The notes under the pieces are model-generated. The model ran no database searches. It was not told the DNA's origin and saw nothing but the letters and a program-made list of their open reading frames with translations. Shown piece after piece: positions 17,693-25,823 of a stretch of 46,433 nt of DNA (the first letter of the stretch is position 1; the number at the start of each line of letters is the position of its first letter). Origin of the DNA: JACNKV01 sp964388155 (GTDB lineage Bacteria; Fidelibacterota; Marinisomatia; Marinisomatales; JACNKV01); assembly GCA_964388155.1 (NCBI GenBank), contig CAYLYH010000020.1:1-46433 (forward strand). The letters are read 5' to 3'. The translations under genes and the position numbers were made by a program.

Positions 17693-18202
17693 TTAACGTT
17701 CAAGCACCAAGCTAAAGGCTGTCGTCAATTTTAGTACATTTGTATTTGCCGTCACCAATTTTTCGCAAAGCACACTGCTGATATTCTGCATGACTTTATA
17801 TCCGGTTTCCATGTGCGTGTCACAGATATCAAACAAATCGTCCTTCATAATCTGCATGAGATAACAATCCGTCAATGCCTTGATATTCGCTGTTCTTTTT
17901 GCATTTTCATCAAACAGAGTCATCTCTCCGAAAAAAGGCGGAGGGTCCAGCTTGTGACTGAGTTGAACGATTGATTTTTCCCGATTATCGTTCCCTCGTT
18001 TGCTCAACGGCAAGGTTAATGCCTGATTAATCTCAATCGTTCCGTCTACTAATAAAAATATAGAGTCTCCAAGTTCTCCTTCTTTAATAAATTCCTCACC
18101 CACTTTTATATGGATAGCTTTCGTAACTTGACGAAAATATTCTAATTCATGATCTTCAAGATTGTTAAAAATTGAGAAACGTTTCATGTGTTTAATATCC
18201 AT
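17693..18202 (-). CDS. Cyclic-nucleotide-binding (CNBD) protein
   Basis: 169 residues, a single Crp-like beta-roll: FIKEGELGDSIFLLVDGTIEI, then the phosphate-binding-cassette region FGEMTLFDENAKRTANIKAL. There is no C-terminal helix-turn-helix, so it is not a transcription factor. The cassette lacks the classical R-(S/T)-A order at its end (KRTANI), so nucleotide binding is uncertain. GTGAGG seven bases before the ATG is a good ribosome-binding site and lies in the end of the channel gene. Being directly downstream of a K+ channel, it may regulate that channel in trans. Confidence 0.8.
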   Translation of the reverse strand: MDIKHMKRFSIFNNLEDHELEYFRQVTKAIHIKVGEEFIKEGELGDSIFLLVDGTIEINQALTLPLSKRGNDNREKSIVQLSHKLDPPPFFGEMTLFDENAKRTANIKALTDCYLMQIMKDDLFDICDTHMETGYKVMQNISSVLCEKLVTANTNVLKLTTAFSLVLER

Positions 18203-18209
18203 ATCGACC

Positions 18210-19331
18210 TCACAGAATTACGATAGCACGTTCGCCATCTTTGATGATATAATTTTTTTGAGGATTTATCACCGTACTTACTTTACTTTCCTCTTGGAGA
18301 GAAATACCACCTTCTTTGAGTTTTCGTTCGATAAACGCATCCAATGATGAGGGGTCAGCGGACAGAACTTCACCAATTCCTAATTGCTCTTCTTCGGAAT
18401 ACACACCGACTAATACCCAATTATTTTCGGTTCTAAAATTCTCAAACAATTCATTGTATGTCCGCCCTATAAATTCCGCCGGAATGTCCATACGCTTAAA
18501 TCGTGTTGAAGATTTATTACTGAGCAAAACATCTACCGTCTGCGGGATGCCCGGGTCCATCACATGGGAAGCAACCATGTAAGCGCCAAAATCATCACTC
18601 AACACTACCTCATCCACATTCGCCCGACGAATGTGTTTCAGATTATCTCGGTCATGAAGATACGCAACCACTCGGAGATTTGGATCCATGCTTTTGATTG
18701 TCATCGTCGTAAAAATGGTTTTTTCATCCGGATGACTTGCCTGAGGACTTACCGGATTTGGTATGATGACCACTGTTTCAGCACTTCGAACATTTGCTTT
18801 TTCTAAAATGCGCTCCTGCGTAAAATCTCCGGTAACGTAGTTCAAATTAATTTTCTGATATTTACTTTTTAATCGATTGATTTCTTCTTCACTAAGCTCA
18901 TTGATCATCACCAAATTTAATTTTCCTTCAGACAGATACTGAATTGAGTCAATAATTTGTTCACCATTCCGATTCCATCCGCAGAGAATAATATGTTTAT
19001 TTACTTTGATTTTTTCCAAGCCTTTGCCCTCCCGAATTTTTTTTGCAACAAAAACAGATGAAATCGTCGCTGTTAACATAGATATTAATGAGATCCCCGC
19101 AAACATAACGAGAACGGAAACCAAACGTCCGCTTATAGATTCCGGAGCAAAATCGCCATATCCAACGGTGGTCATGGTAACAATCGCCCACCAAAAAGGA
19201 TTCTCTCCTTCTATAATCGCTCCTGTTTCCAGGAGACGTAAAATCAGCCCTCCCAGAGTCATGACGATAAGAATCCCCGCGCCAATCTGGAAAAAACTGT
19301 TACGAATTAATGTACGAAGCCACAGACGCAT
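18210..19331 (-). CDS. Two-TM potassium channel with TrkA-N (RCK) domain
   Basis: 373 residues. TM1 is near 15-33, followed by the pore helix and selectivity filter TVGYGD (55-60) and TM2 near 68-95, an MthK/KvAP-like pore module. The cytoplasmic RCK/TrkA-N domain begins near 105 with the Rossmann strand HIILCGWNRNGEQIID, in which GxxxxG is modified to GWNRNG. A TrkA-C-like domain follows to the end. It should tetramerise in the inner membrane and gate K+ in response to a ligand (NAD(H), nucleotide or ion). The CNBD gene follows after seven bases. Confidence 0.88.
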   Translation of the reverse strand: MRLWLRTLIRNSFFQIGAGILIVMTLGGLILRLLETGAIIEGENPFWWAIVTMTTVGYGDFAPESISGRLVSVLVMFAGISLISMLTATISSVFVAKKIREGKGLEKIKVNKHIILCGWNRNGEQIIDSIQYLSEGKLNLVMINELSEEEINRLKSKYQKINLNYVTGDFTQERILEKANVRSAETVVIIPNPVSPQASHPDEKTIFTTMTIKSMDPNLRVVAYLHDRDNLKHIRRANVDEVVLSDDFGAYMVASHVMDPGIPQTVDVLLSNKSSTRFKRMDIPAEFIGRTYNELFENFRTENNWVLVGVYSEEEQLGIGEVLSADPSSLDAFIERKLKEGGISLQEESKVSTVINPQKNYIIKDGERAIVIL

Positions 19332-19376
19332 AGGCGAAAATTAACCTATCCTGAGGAATTATTATAGAATAGTTTT

Positions 19377-20780
19377 TTATTCAGAGGATTTTGTAAACAC
19401 TGCAACCGTTTCTACATGAGCCGTATGCGGGAACATATCAACAACAGTCAATTTTGTTAATGTATATCCACGGTCTAATAAAATTCGAGTATCTCGTGCT
19501 TGGGTTGCCGGATTACACGAAATGTACACAATCCGTTTTGCACCAATTTTTGCCAGATGTCTTGTCATCTTCTCGTGCATTCCTGCTCTGGGGGGATCAA
19601 CAAAAACGACATCCGGTTTCGGTAATTTCTTCACCAATCCAATTTGTGAAAAAAATGTATCTAAATTTGCTTTGTGGAAAAAGGCATTTCCGATTCCGTT
19701 TGATACGGCATTCCGGGCAGCATCTTCGAGGGCAGAAACGATCACTTCAAATCCATGGACTTCTTTAGCATACTTTGCAATATACAAAGCGATTGTCCCG
19801 GTACCGCAATAAAGATCATACACAATGTCATCTTTAGTAATACCAGCACCTTCCAGTGCAATTTCATATAATTTTTCACCCTGAATACTATTGGTTTGAA
19901 AAAATGAATTCGCAGAAACCTCAAAGGTTAACTCTCTCACTTTTTCCTCAATGGTAGGGGTGCCGTGTAAAATAATTTCATACTCTCCGTGTGCCGTATC
20001 CCCTTTGCGTGTATTTACATTATTAATGATGGACGTAATCTTGGGATATTTCTCCAAAAGTGCGTCTACAATCGGCTGCAAAAAGTCCGTATTCTCATAG
20101 GAAGTCACAAAATTTACCATCACCTGATTGGTGTTCACACCAAAACGCAGTACTAAATGACGGAGAAAACCAATATGCGTCCGCACATCATACGGTTTTA
20201 GGTTATTCTCTTTGGCAACGGCTCTGACCAAGTTTAGAATGCCATTCCCCAATGTTTGCTGAATGTGGCATTCATTAATGTCCAATATTTTATCAAACCG
20301 CTTCGGGATGTGTAATCCAAGTGCAAAATCTTTTTCGACGTTTTCCGGTTCGTCAGGTAATAACCACCGCCTGTTGGAGAATGTAAACTCCATCTTATTG
20401 CGATAATGAAAATACGGATCAGACGGGACAACTTTATCAATCTTAATGTCTTTTATCCCTGCCATACGACGAAAAATATCTTCAACTTGTTGGCTTTTTT
20501 GGTTCACTTGCTCAGCGTATTCAAGATGCTGGACTCTGCATCCGCCACAAAAATCGAAATGTTCACAGCGAGGTACCACATAATCTGATGACTGTTTCAA
20601 TACTTCCACAACGCGGGCTTCACCAAATCCTTTACGCTTCTTATATAAAAATGCGTTGACCGTTTGCCCGGGAATACCGCCATCCACAAAAATGACGAAA
20701 TCATCCACACGTGCAATTCCTCTCGCACCGTAAGCCAGAGATTCAATTTTTAGTTCTAACTCAGTTCCTTTTTTTAACAT
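19377..20780 (-). CDS. rlmD: 23S rRNA (uracil-5-)-methyltransferase, RumA/RlmD family
   Basis: 467 residues. An N-terminal TRAM domain (LELKIESLAYGARGIARVDD), an iron-sulfur cluster motif C72-x5-C78-x2-C81 with a fourth Cys further on (NECHIQ), and a SAM-binding methyltransferase domain with YDLYCGTGTIALYIA, the catalytic loop FVDPPRAGM and nucleophile Cys in ISCNPATQARD. It makes 5-methyluridine in 23S rRNA; RlmCD and TrmA-type specificity cannot be separated by eye, so the symbol is provisional. AAAGAAAGAG directly upstream serves as ribosome-binding site. Confidence 0.88.
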   Translation of the reverse strand: MLKKGTELELKIESLAYGARGIARVDDFVIFVDGGIPGQTVNAFLYKKRKGFGEARVVEVLKQSSDYVVPRCEHFDFCGGCRVQHLEYAEQVNQKSQQVEDIFRRMAGIKDIKIDKVVPSDPYFHYRNKMEFTFSNRRWLLPDEPENVEKDFALGLHIPKRFDKILDINECHIQQTLGNGILNLVRAVAKENNLKPYDVRTHIGFLRHLVLRFGVNTNQVMVNFVTSYENTDFLQPIVDALLEKYPKITSIINNVNTRKGDTAHGEYEIILHGTPTIEEKVRELTFEVSANSFFQTNSIQGEKLYEIALEGAGITKDDIVYDLYCGTGTIALYIAKYAKEVHGFEVIVSALEDAARNAVSNGIGNAFFHKANLDTFFSQIGLVKKLPKPDVVFVDPPRAGMHEKMTRHLAKIGAKRIVYISCNPATQARDTRILLDRGYTLTKLTVVDMFPHTAHVETVAVFTKSSE

Positions 20781-20899
20781 TCTCTTTCTTTCATATTAAG
20801 AATAGCCATAGATTTTACGGATTGCATAGATATGCCGTAAAATATCAAAACTATTTACTCTGTTAGTGTATTAGATCCTTAGATTTATAACTACAGCAA

Positions 20900-22168
20900 T
20901 CAAAACCGAACTGTCATATTCAAACCCGGAGAATACCTCCCGGCATTGCGCATGATTGTCGGCTGGAATGACAGACGGAATTGAGATGGATCACTTTTTT
21001 TGGATACAAACCTGTGTTTGGATACAGCCTTGAATGTAAAATAAAATCCTGCCGTTATCGATGCTATATCCACATACCTAAAGTTGTCATTCGACAAATC
21101 CATGTCTGTAAGTAATACTGTACCAAGCCAGGCTAAATATCCCGCCACAGATCCAAGTGCAACTATTCCGGCATCGCCTGTGGTTAAATCAACTCTCTGA
21201 ACAAGTTTATCTGCCATATATGTATACCCATTTATTGAAATCAACCCTAATAACATCAAGGTTCGATATTCTTCGATATTTAGTGCTGAGGTTAAGAAGC
21301 CCCAACAAAATGCTCCGACAGTCGTTCCTAATCCCACAAATGATGCATCCCCTCTTGTGTAAGGTTTGTTCATAACATATTTATGCGTATAATATCCACC
21401 TACCAGTGTTCCTGCATACGTCAATGGAATCCCCACACGAAACCAATTTTCACTTGGATCCTCATCCGGGATATCTGTGATAAGCGTATAAATTCCCCAC
21501 GTATTAAAGCCGCCTAACAAACTTCCACCGATAATCAACTGTGCCTGTCCGTTCGTTGGTTCCCATTTGCGGTAAACCCTATCTGCTTGCCAAGCACCAA
21601 TTGGAGCAGCAATCATCTGATACGTCAATATAGTCTTACCTTGAGGATCTATTTTATCCCAATTCTCAAAACCAACCATAGCGATAAGAGGATATGCTGA
21701 AACAAGTCCCATCGTCGTGCCAAAGTTTTGTGCCCATGCTCTTCCATAGGAAACATCCATTTCTTTCGTGTACATCCATGTGGCAGGAAATCCTCCGGCA
21801 AAAAATAAAAACTGTATCCCGAAATAAGTTTTCTCATCTTCTATATTAAGAATATAGGGAATTGCATTCCCATATAATCCATTTCCGAGTAGCATATTTT
21901 GTCCGATAATCCAATAACGACCTTCGTGGTTTCGAATGATGCTTTCAGACTGTTTTTCCGATAAAGTCCATTGTTGCTGAATTCGCAATATTTCATCCTC
22001 TTCCATCCCAAAAGATGCCTGAAGTGCATTCAATAATGATAGTTCTTCAATCGTAATTATACTGTCTTCCATCGCAATGGTATAAAGACTGCGATAGGTT
22101 TCAACGTGAGTCTGAGCGAATAGGCTTGTTACACAAATAACTCCTATCGCTATTATTATTTTTCTCAT
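20900..22168 (-). CDS. Unknown membrane protein downstream of BMC operon
   Basis: 422 residues; I do not recognise a family. Residues 1-19 form a signal peptide ending FAQ-T. A short helical segment (27-70) is followed by many hydrophobic, Gly/Trp/Tyr-rich stretches (for example IQFLFFAGGFPATWMY, LIIGGSLLGGFNTWGIYTLI, LGSVAGYLAWLGTVLL). The C-terminus LNMTVRF ends with an aromatic, as in outer-membrane barrels, but the segments look helical. AAAGGTGA ten bases before the ATG is a good ribosome-binding site. It is same-strand and 102 bases after the last BMC gene; a functional link is possible but unproven. Confidence 0.5.
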   Translation of the reverse strand: MRKIIIAIGVICVTSLFAQTHVETYRSLYTIAMEDSIITIEELSLLNALQASFGMEEDEILRIQQQWTLSEKQSESIIRNHEGRYWIIGQNMLLGNGLYGNAIPYILNIEDEKTYFGIQFLFFAGGFPATWMYTKEMDVSYGRAWAQNFGTTMGLVSAYPLIAMVGFENWDKIDPQGKTILTYQMIAAPIGAWQADRVYRKWEPTNGQAQLIIGGSLLGGFNTWGIYTLITDIPDEDPSENWFRVGIPLTYAGTLVGGYYTHKYVMNKPYTRGDASFVGLGTTVGAFCWGFLTSALNIEEYRTLMLLGLISINGYTYMADKLVQRVDLTTGDAGIVALGSVAGYLAWLGTVLLTDMDLSNDNFRYVDIASITAGFYFTFKAVSKHRFVSKKSDPSQFRLSFQPTIMRNAGRYSPGLNMTVRF

Positions 22169-22270
22169 GTCTATTTCACCTTTACGTTAATTTGATTATT
22201 TCGGTAATACATGAATGATAATGTACACAACAATTTACAACGATACAAAAATAATGAATACGGTAAACGG

Positions 22271-22543
22271 TTAAGTTTTCACATAAATATCATCAATAAT
22301 CCCGATAATAATTGACCGTATAGGGGCATTATCTTCTCCCACAATCTGCCGAGCTGAATTTCCTTCATCAATCATAAGTACGGTATCACCGGCTCCCGCA
22401 TCCACCGTATCCACTGCAATTAAATAATCACCGGTCAAACTCCCGTCAGGATTCAATTTATCGACCACCAATATTTTCCATTCGTCATAAAACGTATGAT
22501 TTATTGTGGAATGCATTGTACCGCTGACTTTACCGATAATCAT
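22271..22543 (-). CDS. BMC-P pentameric vertex protein (EutN/CcmL family), copy 3
   Basis: 90 residues with the full EutN/CcmL beta-barrel: start IIGKVSGTMHSTINH, strand WKILVVDKLNPDG, then IAVDTVDAGAGDTVLMIDEGNSARQIVG and an IIGIIDDIYV end. These proteins form the pentamers that cap the vertices of microcompartment shells. The ATG overlaps the stop of the preceding BMC-P gene (ATGA), indicating coupled translation. It is the last shell gene of the operon. The GNSARQ motif matches the BMC-P at 25172-25471 and differs from the second copy (ESSREA). Confidence 0.92.
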   Translation of the reverse strand: MIIGKVSGTMHSTINHTFYDEWKILVVDKLNPDGSLTGDYLIAVDTVDAGAGDTVLMIDEGNSARQIVGEDNAPIRSIIIGIIDDIYVKT

Positions 22544-22827
22544 TCAGTGGCCTCATCTTTCAGAAGATGTACATCGTCCACGATCCCGATCACGGCATCA
22601 TCTACCGGGACAAACCACGGGTCAAGCGCCAAGGCAGCTTCCCGGGAACTTTCGTAATAAATCAATTCTCCGCGTTCTGCCATTCTGGTAGAATCGGCTG
22701 CAATAATTGGTGAACCTTTCGGTTCTTGGTTCTTGTCTAAGGGTTGGACTAACAACATTGGTACATTTTCCAATCCTTCATAGACTACAGAGGGCGTTAA
22801 GGTTCCAATTACTTTTCCCAGTTTCAT
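22540..22827 (-). CDS. BMC-P pentameric vertex protein (EutN/CcmL family), copy 2
   Basis: 95 residues. The N-terminal strand LGKVIGTLTPSVVYEGLENV and the end AVIGIVDDVHL place it in EutN/CcmL. The middle is divergent: the canonical GAGxxD...GSSAR region reads MAERGELIYYESSREA. It has an acidic tail (KDEATE). The stop of the BMC-T gene lies one base upstream and GGGGA precedes the ATG. Divergence from the other two BMC-P proteins suggests a different neighbour contact or partner, as in shells with three BMC-P paralogues. Confidence 0.88.
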   Translation of the reverse strand: MKLGKVIGTLTPSVVYEGLENVPMLLVQPLDKNQEPKGSPIIAADSTRMAERGELIYYESSREAALALDPWFVPVDDAVIGIVDDVHLLKDEATE

Positions 22828-22828
22828 C

Positions 22829-23437
22829 TTAAAATTCCCCGTCAGATAAGTTATCTAATGCCGTTTTTGCAAATGTCGTTGACGTATTAATCTGTTTTAC
22901 CATATCTGCATGAATATTAGGAATGATTATGTCGCGATACCAAAAGTCTTTTTTCGATACCGATTGCTTCGCAATATCTACTGCTGCCTGCACTTCTTCC
23001 AAAGATCCTCCAAAAATGGAGAAGGCTTTTCCTCCGATATCATCTGCCAACCGGATTTCTATCAAATCAACATTTGCACCTTTTACGCCGGCATCTGATA
23101 ATCGGATCATGGAAGCAACCGATGTTGTTTCAATAATTCCAATGGCATCGTGATTACAGGAAATTCGTTCCCCTAAAATTCCATCATGGACTTTGGGATC
23201 TACATTCGGTAAAATGACTTTATTCAATATTTGGTCAGCGGAGACATCCACGCCTTCTGCGTAGGCTTCTTCTACCGATGCGACACTGCCGCCGATCAAT
23301 ATCAGGTATTTGCCGTTATGAACCGTCCCGGACTTCAAGACGCTGATCGGTGATTTTTTCACCATCGCATCCCCGGTGTGAATCCCGGTCGCGATACTCG
23401 ATATCTCTAATAAGGCTATTGCCGGATATTTTTTCAT
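22829..23437 (-). CDS. BMC-T shell protein, PduT-like
   Basis: 202 residues with two tandem BMC domains (about 5-90 and 97-180), forming trimeric pseudohexameric tiles. The first domain follows Salmonella PduT closely: LLEISSIATGIHTGDAMVKKSP, then SGTVHNGKYLILIGG. In PduT the corresponding segment is SKTICPGKF, whose Cys ligates a 4Fe-4S cluster at the trimer pore; here that position is His40. The second domain begins AIGIIETTSVASMIRLSDAGVKG. A 20-residue tail (INTSTTFAKTALDNL) extends beyond the fold. AAGGATG eight bases upstream is the ribosome-binding site. Confidence 0.92.
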   Translation of the reverse strand: MKKYPAIALLEISSIATGIHTGDAMVKKSPISVLKSGTVHNGKYLILIGGSVASVEEAYAEGVDVSADQILNKVILPNVDPKVHDGILGERISCNHDAIGIIETTSVASMIRLSDAGVKGANVDLIEIRLADDIGGKAFSIFGGSLEEVQAAVDIAKQSVSKKDFWYRDIIIPNIHADMVKQINTSTTFAKTALDNLSDGEF

Positions 23438-23460
23438 AGAATTACATCCTTGTTATTGAA

Positions 23461-23536
23461 ATTCATTTTTAACCACAGATTACACAGATAACTCTCAGCT
23501 TAAACCTTCTCTGTTTTCTCTGAAATCTTTATGGCA
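23461..23536 (+). repeat. Dispersed repeat family A, partial copy 3
   Basis: Between BMC-T and the aldehyde dehydrogenase gene lies TAACCACAGATTACACAGATAA followed by CTTCTCTGTTTTCTCTGAAATC. The blocks match the ends of the copies at 3895-4085 and 45597-45748, with the middle missing. It is non-coding and fills the 109-base gap. Confidence 0.55.
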
Positions 23537-23546
23537 ATTAATCAAA

Positions 23547-24980
23547 TCAAACAATTCTGAAGTGGTCCACCATGACACATCGTCGTTCTCGTGAGAAACT
23601 GCGCGGATTTGTGATTCCCTCTCCGGTAGGACTTGCAATGGAGAAAGAACAATAGCCTTCTCCTTCATATCCCAATCCTGAAAGGGCTGGTCCGTTTTTT
23701 ACAAATATTGAAGTATCCATTCTTCTTGCCATTTTACTCAGGTTGTCAATGTTCCGTGAATGCATGATCGCAGAATGTCCAAAACCGTGCTCGGCTTTTT
23801 TCGCAATCTCAATTGCAGATTCTGCATCCGGCATTCGAACGATTGGCAGGATCGGCATCATCTGTTCTGTCCAAACCAGCGGATGATCCTTTTTCACATC
23901 CGCGATCGCCAGCCGAATATCATCGGAAACATTCAAACCGATTTTGGAGAGAATTTCCTGCACATTCTTTCCAATCAGCGATTTGTTCATCACGGCAGGT
24001 TTTCCGGGACCGTTATCTTTGGTGAAAATCACCTTACCAAGTTCAAACATCTGTTGGGGATTCAGCACATACGCTTTGTTTGCAGCCATCGCTCTTATCA
24101 ACTTATCGGCAACGGATTCAACCACGAATACTTCCTTCTCATCCACGCAGATGATGTTATTATCCATGGAAGCGCCCTTCACGATTGCACGGGCGGCATT
24201 CTCAATATCTGCTGTTTCATCGACAACCACCGGTGGATTTCCGGGTCCGGCACAAATCGCACGCTTACCGCTGGACATCGCCTCGTTCACTACTCCGGCA
24301 CCTCCCGTAACAACCAACAATCTAACGCCTGGGTGTATCATTAATTCCTGTGCGCTTTCAATGGTCGGTTTTTGTACGGTTGTCACCAAGTTTGGCGGAC
24401 CGCCGGCTTTTACGATTGCTTCGTTCAGCAGAATGATGTTGTACGTACTCACTTTTTTTGCATTCGGGTGCACGTTAAAAACAACGGCATTCCCGGCTGA
24501 CACAATTCCGATTGTGTTACAAATGATAGACGATGTCGGATTGGTTACCGGCGTGATTGCTCCGATTACTCCGTAAGGGGCAAGTTCCAGTAGCGTCAAT
24601 CCTCTGTCACCGGTAAACGCAACGGGGTCCAATATTTCAGGCCCGGGCGTTTTTTCGATCACCAAGCGATTCTTTTCTACTTTATCTGCAAACCGCCCCA
24701 GTTTTGTTTCCGCAAAAGCACGACGTGCTAAATCCTCGGCATGGACATTCATGCTTTTCCGAATCTCAGCGATGATGTCCTTCCGCTTGGAAAGACTCAT
24801 CGTCATCAACTCGTCAAATGCCTTTTTTGCTGCCTTGACTGCTGAATCGATATCCGGAAAAACGCCCGTTGTCTGATGCCCAGTTGCCGGCTTACCGGTT
24901 TTCTCAATGGACGGTTTTTCTATCATCTGATAGATCTGCGTGGCCATTTCGTTGATTTGTTGTTCAGTTAGTTGTGGCAT
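23547..24980 (-). CDS. CoA-acylating aldehyde dehydrogenase (EutE/PduP family), BMC cargo
   Basis: 477 residues. Residues 4-20 (LTEQQINEMATQIYQMI) form an amphipathic helix followed by a Pro/Gly/Thr-rich linker (22-40), the layout of an encapsulation peptide. The catalytic domain starts at DIDSAVKAAKKAF. The cofactor loop VTGGAGVVNEA and nucleophile Cys278 (MDNNIICVDEKEV) are intact. The enzyme should oxidise a short aldehyde (acetaldehyde from the aldolase) to acyl-CoA with NAD+ inside the compartment. It lies between shell genes, 191 bases after the BMC-P gene, with hairpins in that gap. Aldehyde identity is inferred from the DeoC neighbour. Confidence 0.92.
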   Translation of the reverse strand: MPQLTEQQINEMATQIYQMIEKPSIEKTGKPATGHQTTGVFPDIDSAVKAAKKAFDELMTMSLSKRKDIIAEIRKSMNVHAEDLARRAFAETKLGRFADKVEKNRLVIEKTPGPEILDPVAFTGDRGLTLLELAPYGVIGAITPVTNPTSSIICNTIGIVSAGNAVVFNVHPNAKKVSTYNIILLNEAIVKAGGPPNLVTTVQKPTIESAQELMIHPGVRLLVVTGGAGVVNEAMSSGKRAICAGPGNPPVVVDETADIENAARAIVKGASMDNNIICVDEKEVFVVESVADKLIRAMAANKAYVLNPQQMFELGKVIFTKDNGPGKPAVMNKSLIGKNVQEILSKIGLNVSDDIRLAIADVKKDHPLVWTEQMMPILPIVRMPDAESAIEIAKKAEHGFGHSAIMHSRNIDNLSKMARRMDTSIFVKNGPALSGLGYEGEGYCSFSIASPTGEGITNPRSFSRERRCVMVDHFRIV

Positions 24981-25061
24981 AGTTCCTAAATGATGAGAGT
25001 CGAAAATGAATTTAGGTAGGAAAAATGCTAATCTTTTGGATTATTAACATCGTCCATTTCC

Positions 25062-25079
25062 CCCCGAAAAAACACGGGG
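25062..25079. repeat. GC hairpin between BMC-P and dehydrogenase genes
   Basis: Arms CCCCG (25062-25066) and CGGGG (25075-25079) flank an A-rich loop. On the transcribed strand it is a GC stem with a U-rich loop but has no following U-tract, so it is more likely an mRNA-processing or stability hairpin or a REP-type palindrome than a terminator. Confidence 0.4.
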
Positions 25080-25129
25080 TTTCAGCTTCTTTTCCGTTTT
25101 TCAAGCATTACGCTTCCTTCGTCAGCGTA

Positions 25130-25148
25130 GAATTGACATAGTCAATTC
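25130..25148. promoter_or_regulatory. 19-bp perfect palindrome GAATTGAC-ATA-GTCAATTC
   Basis: Eight-base arms are exact complements around ATA, 150 bases upstream of the aldehyde dehydrogenase start and 24 bases after the BMC-P stop. The size and symmetry suit a dimeric repressor operator, or an RNA hairpin in the intercistronic region. It does not match the TGAACA-type half-sites upstream of the regulator gene. Confidence 0.4.
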
Positions 25149-25171
25149 ACTCCAAAGTCATTTTCCATCTA

Positions 25172-25471
25172 TCAATCATTTACTCCTTTTTTGTACATAA
25201 AGTCACCGCCGGTTTCCCAGTTGTCCACAATTGCCATGACAACAGCATCACATGGACGCTTATCCGTCATGACCGTTTGCCGGGCAGAGCTACCGGTTGC
25301 ATAGAGCACCATTTCATCTACGCCTGCGCCCACTGCATCTGCCGCGACAACAAAACCATCTCTGGGATTTCCATCCAGATCCACATTCTGCAGGACTAAG
25401 AATTTTAGCCCTTCCATGCTCTGTTCTTTTCGGGTAGAGACTACCGTCCCCACTATTTTTGCCAGATTCAT
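25172..25471 (-). CDS. BMC-P pentameric vertex protein (EutN/CcmL family), copy 1
   Basis: 99 residues, canonical EutN/CcmL: LAKIVGTVVSTRKEQSMEGLKFLVLQ in two stretches, VAADAVGAGVDEMVLYATGSSARQT with the conserved GAG and GSSAR elements, and VVMAIVDNWE at the end. It forms shell vertices. It starts 14 bases after the BMC-H stop, with no clear Shine-Dalgarno. A short basic tail (MYKKGVND) extends past the fold. Of the three BMC-P paralogues this is closest to the family consensus and so is likely the main vertex protein. Confidence 0.93.
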   Translation of the reverse strand: MNLAKIVGTVVSTRKEQSMEGLKFLVLQNVDLDGNPRDGFVVAADAVGAGVDEMVLYATGSSARQTVMTDKRPCDAVVMAIVDNWETGGDFMYKKGVND

Positions 25472-25485
25472 GTGACGACGATCGG

Positions 25486-25797
25486 TTAAGACTGCTTACT
25501 TAATTCAGCTTTGCCTTCTTTTTCACGTCCCAACGGGATCACTGCATCTACATTTACATGCGGACGGGCGATGATATGAACGGCGACGATTTCACCCACT
25601 CTTGCGGCACCGGCTTTACCAGCTTCACAAGCAGCTTTTACGGCAGCAACATCCCCGCGGATATTTACGCTAACGTAACCGCCACCGGTTTTTTCGTAAG
25701 ATACCAGTTCTACTTTTGCAGCTTTTACCATTGCATCTGCAGCTTCTACTGCAGCAGGGAAACTTCGCGTTTCCAACATTCCAAGTGCTTCAGCCAT
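25486..25797 (-). CDS. BMC-H hexameric shell protein
   Basis: 103 residues, one PF00936 domain: ALGMLETRSFPAAVEAADAM, VKAAKVELVSYEKTGGGYVSV with pore loop GGG at 38-40, and VHIIARPHVNVDAVIPLGR at the C-terminus. It forms the hexagonal tiles that make up most of the shell, and by recall is very like the Haliangium ochraceum BMC-H. A strong GAGGA seven bases before the ATG fits the high expression a major shell protein needs. It is the only BMC-H in the window. The 14-residue tail is Lys/Glu-rich. Confidence 0.97.
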   Translation of the reverse strand: MAEALGMLETRSFPAAVEAADAMVKAAKVELVSYEKTGGGYVSVNIRGDVAAVKAACEAGKAGAARVGEIVAVHIIARPHVNVDAVIPLGREKEGKAELSKQS

Positions 25798-25823
25798 TTT
25801 CTTTTCCTCTTTTTTGTTGTGTG

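Noticed and set aside
22172..22250. Promoter for the unknown membrane protein (TTGTAT, 17 bases, TACATT)
   Set aside because: The -35 matches the consensus poorly in AT-rich DNA; it may be chance.
23760..24576. Long plus-strand open frames (about 194 and 210 codons) opposite the aldehyde dehydrogenase
   Set aside because: They run antisense to a clearly conserved enzyme, with no ribosome-binding site or recognisable domain; they are codon-bias shadows.
25060..25082. Rho-independent terminator within the BMC operon
   Set aside because: The stem is only five GC pairs and no U-tract follows on the transcribed strand; kept only as a hairpin.
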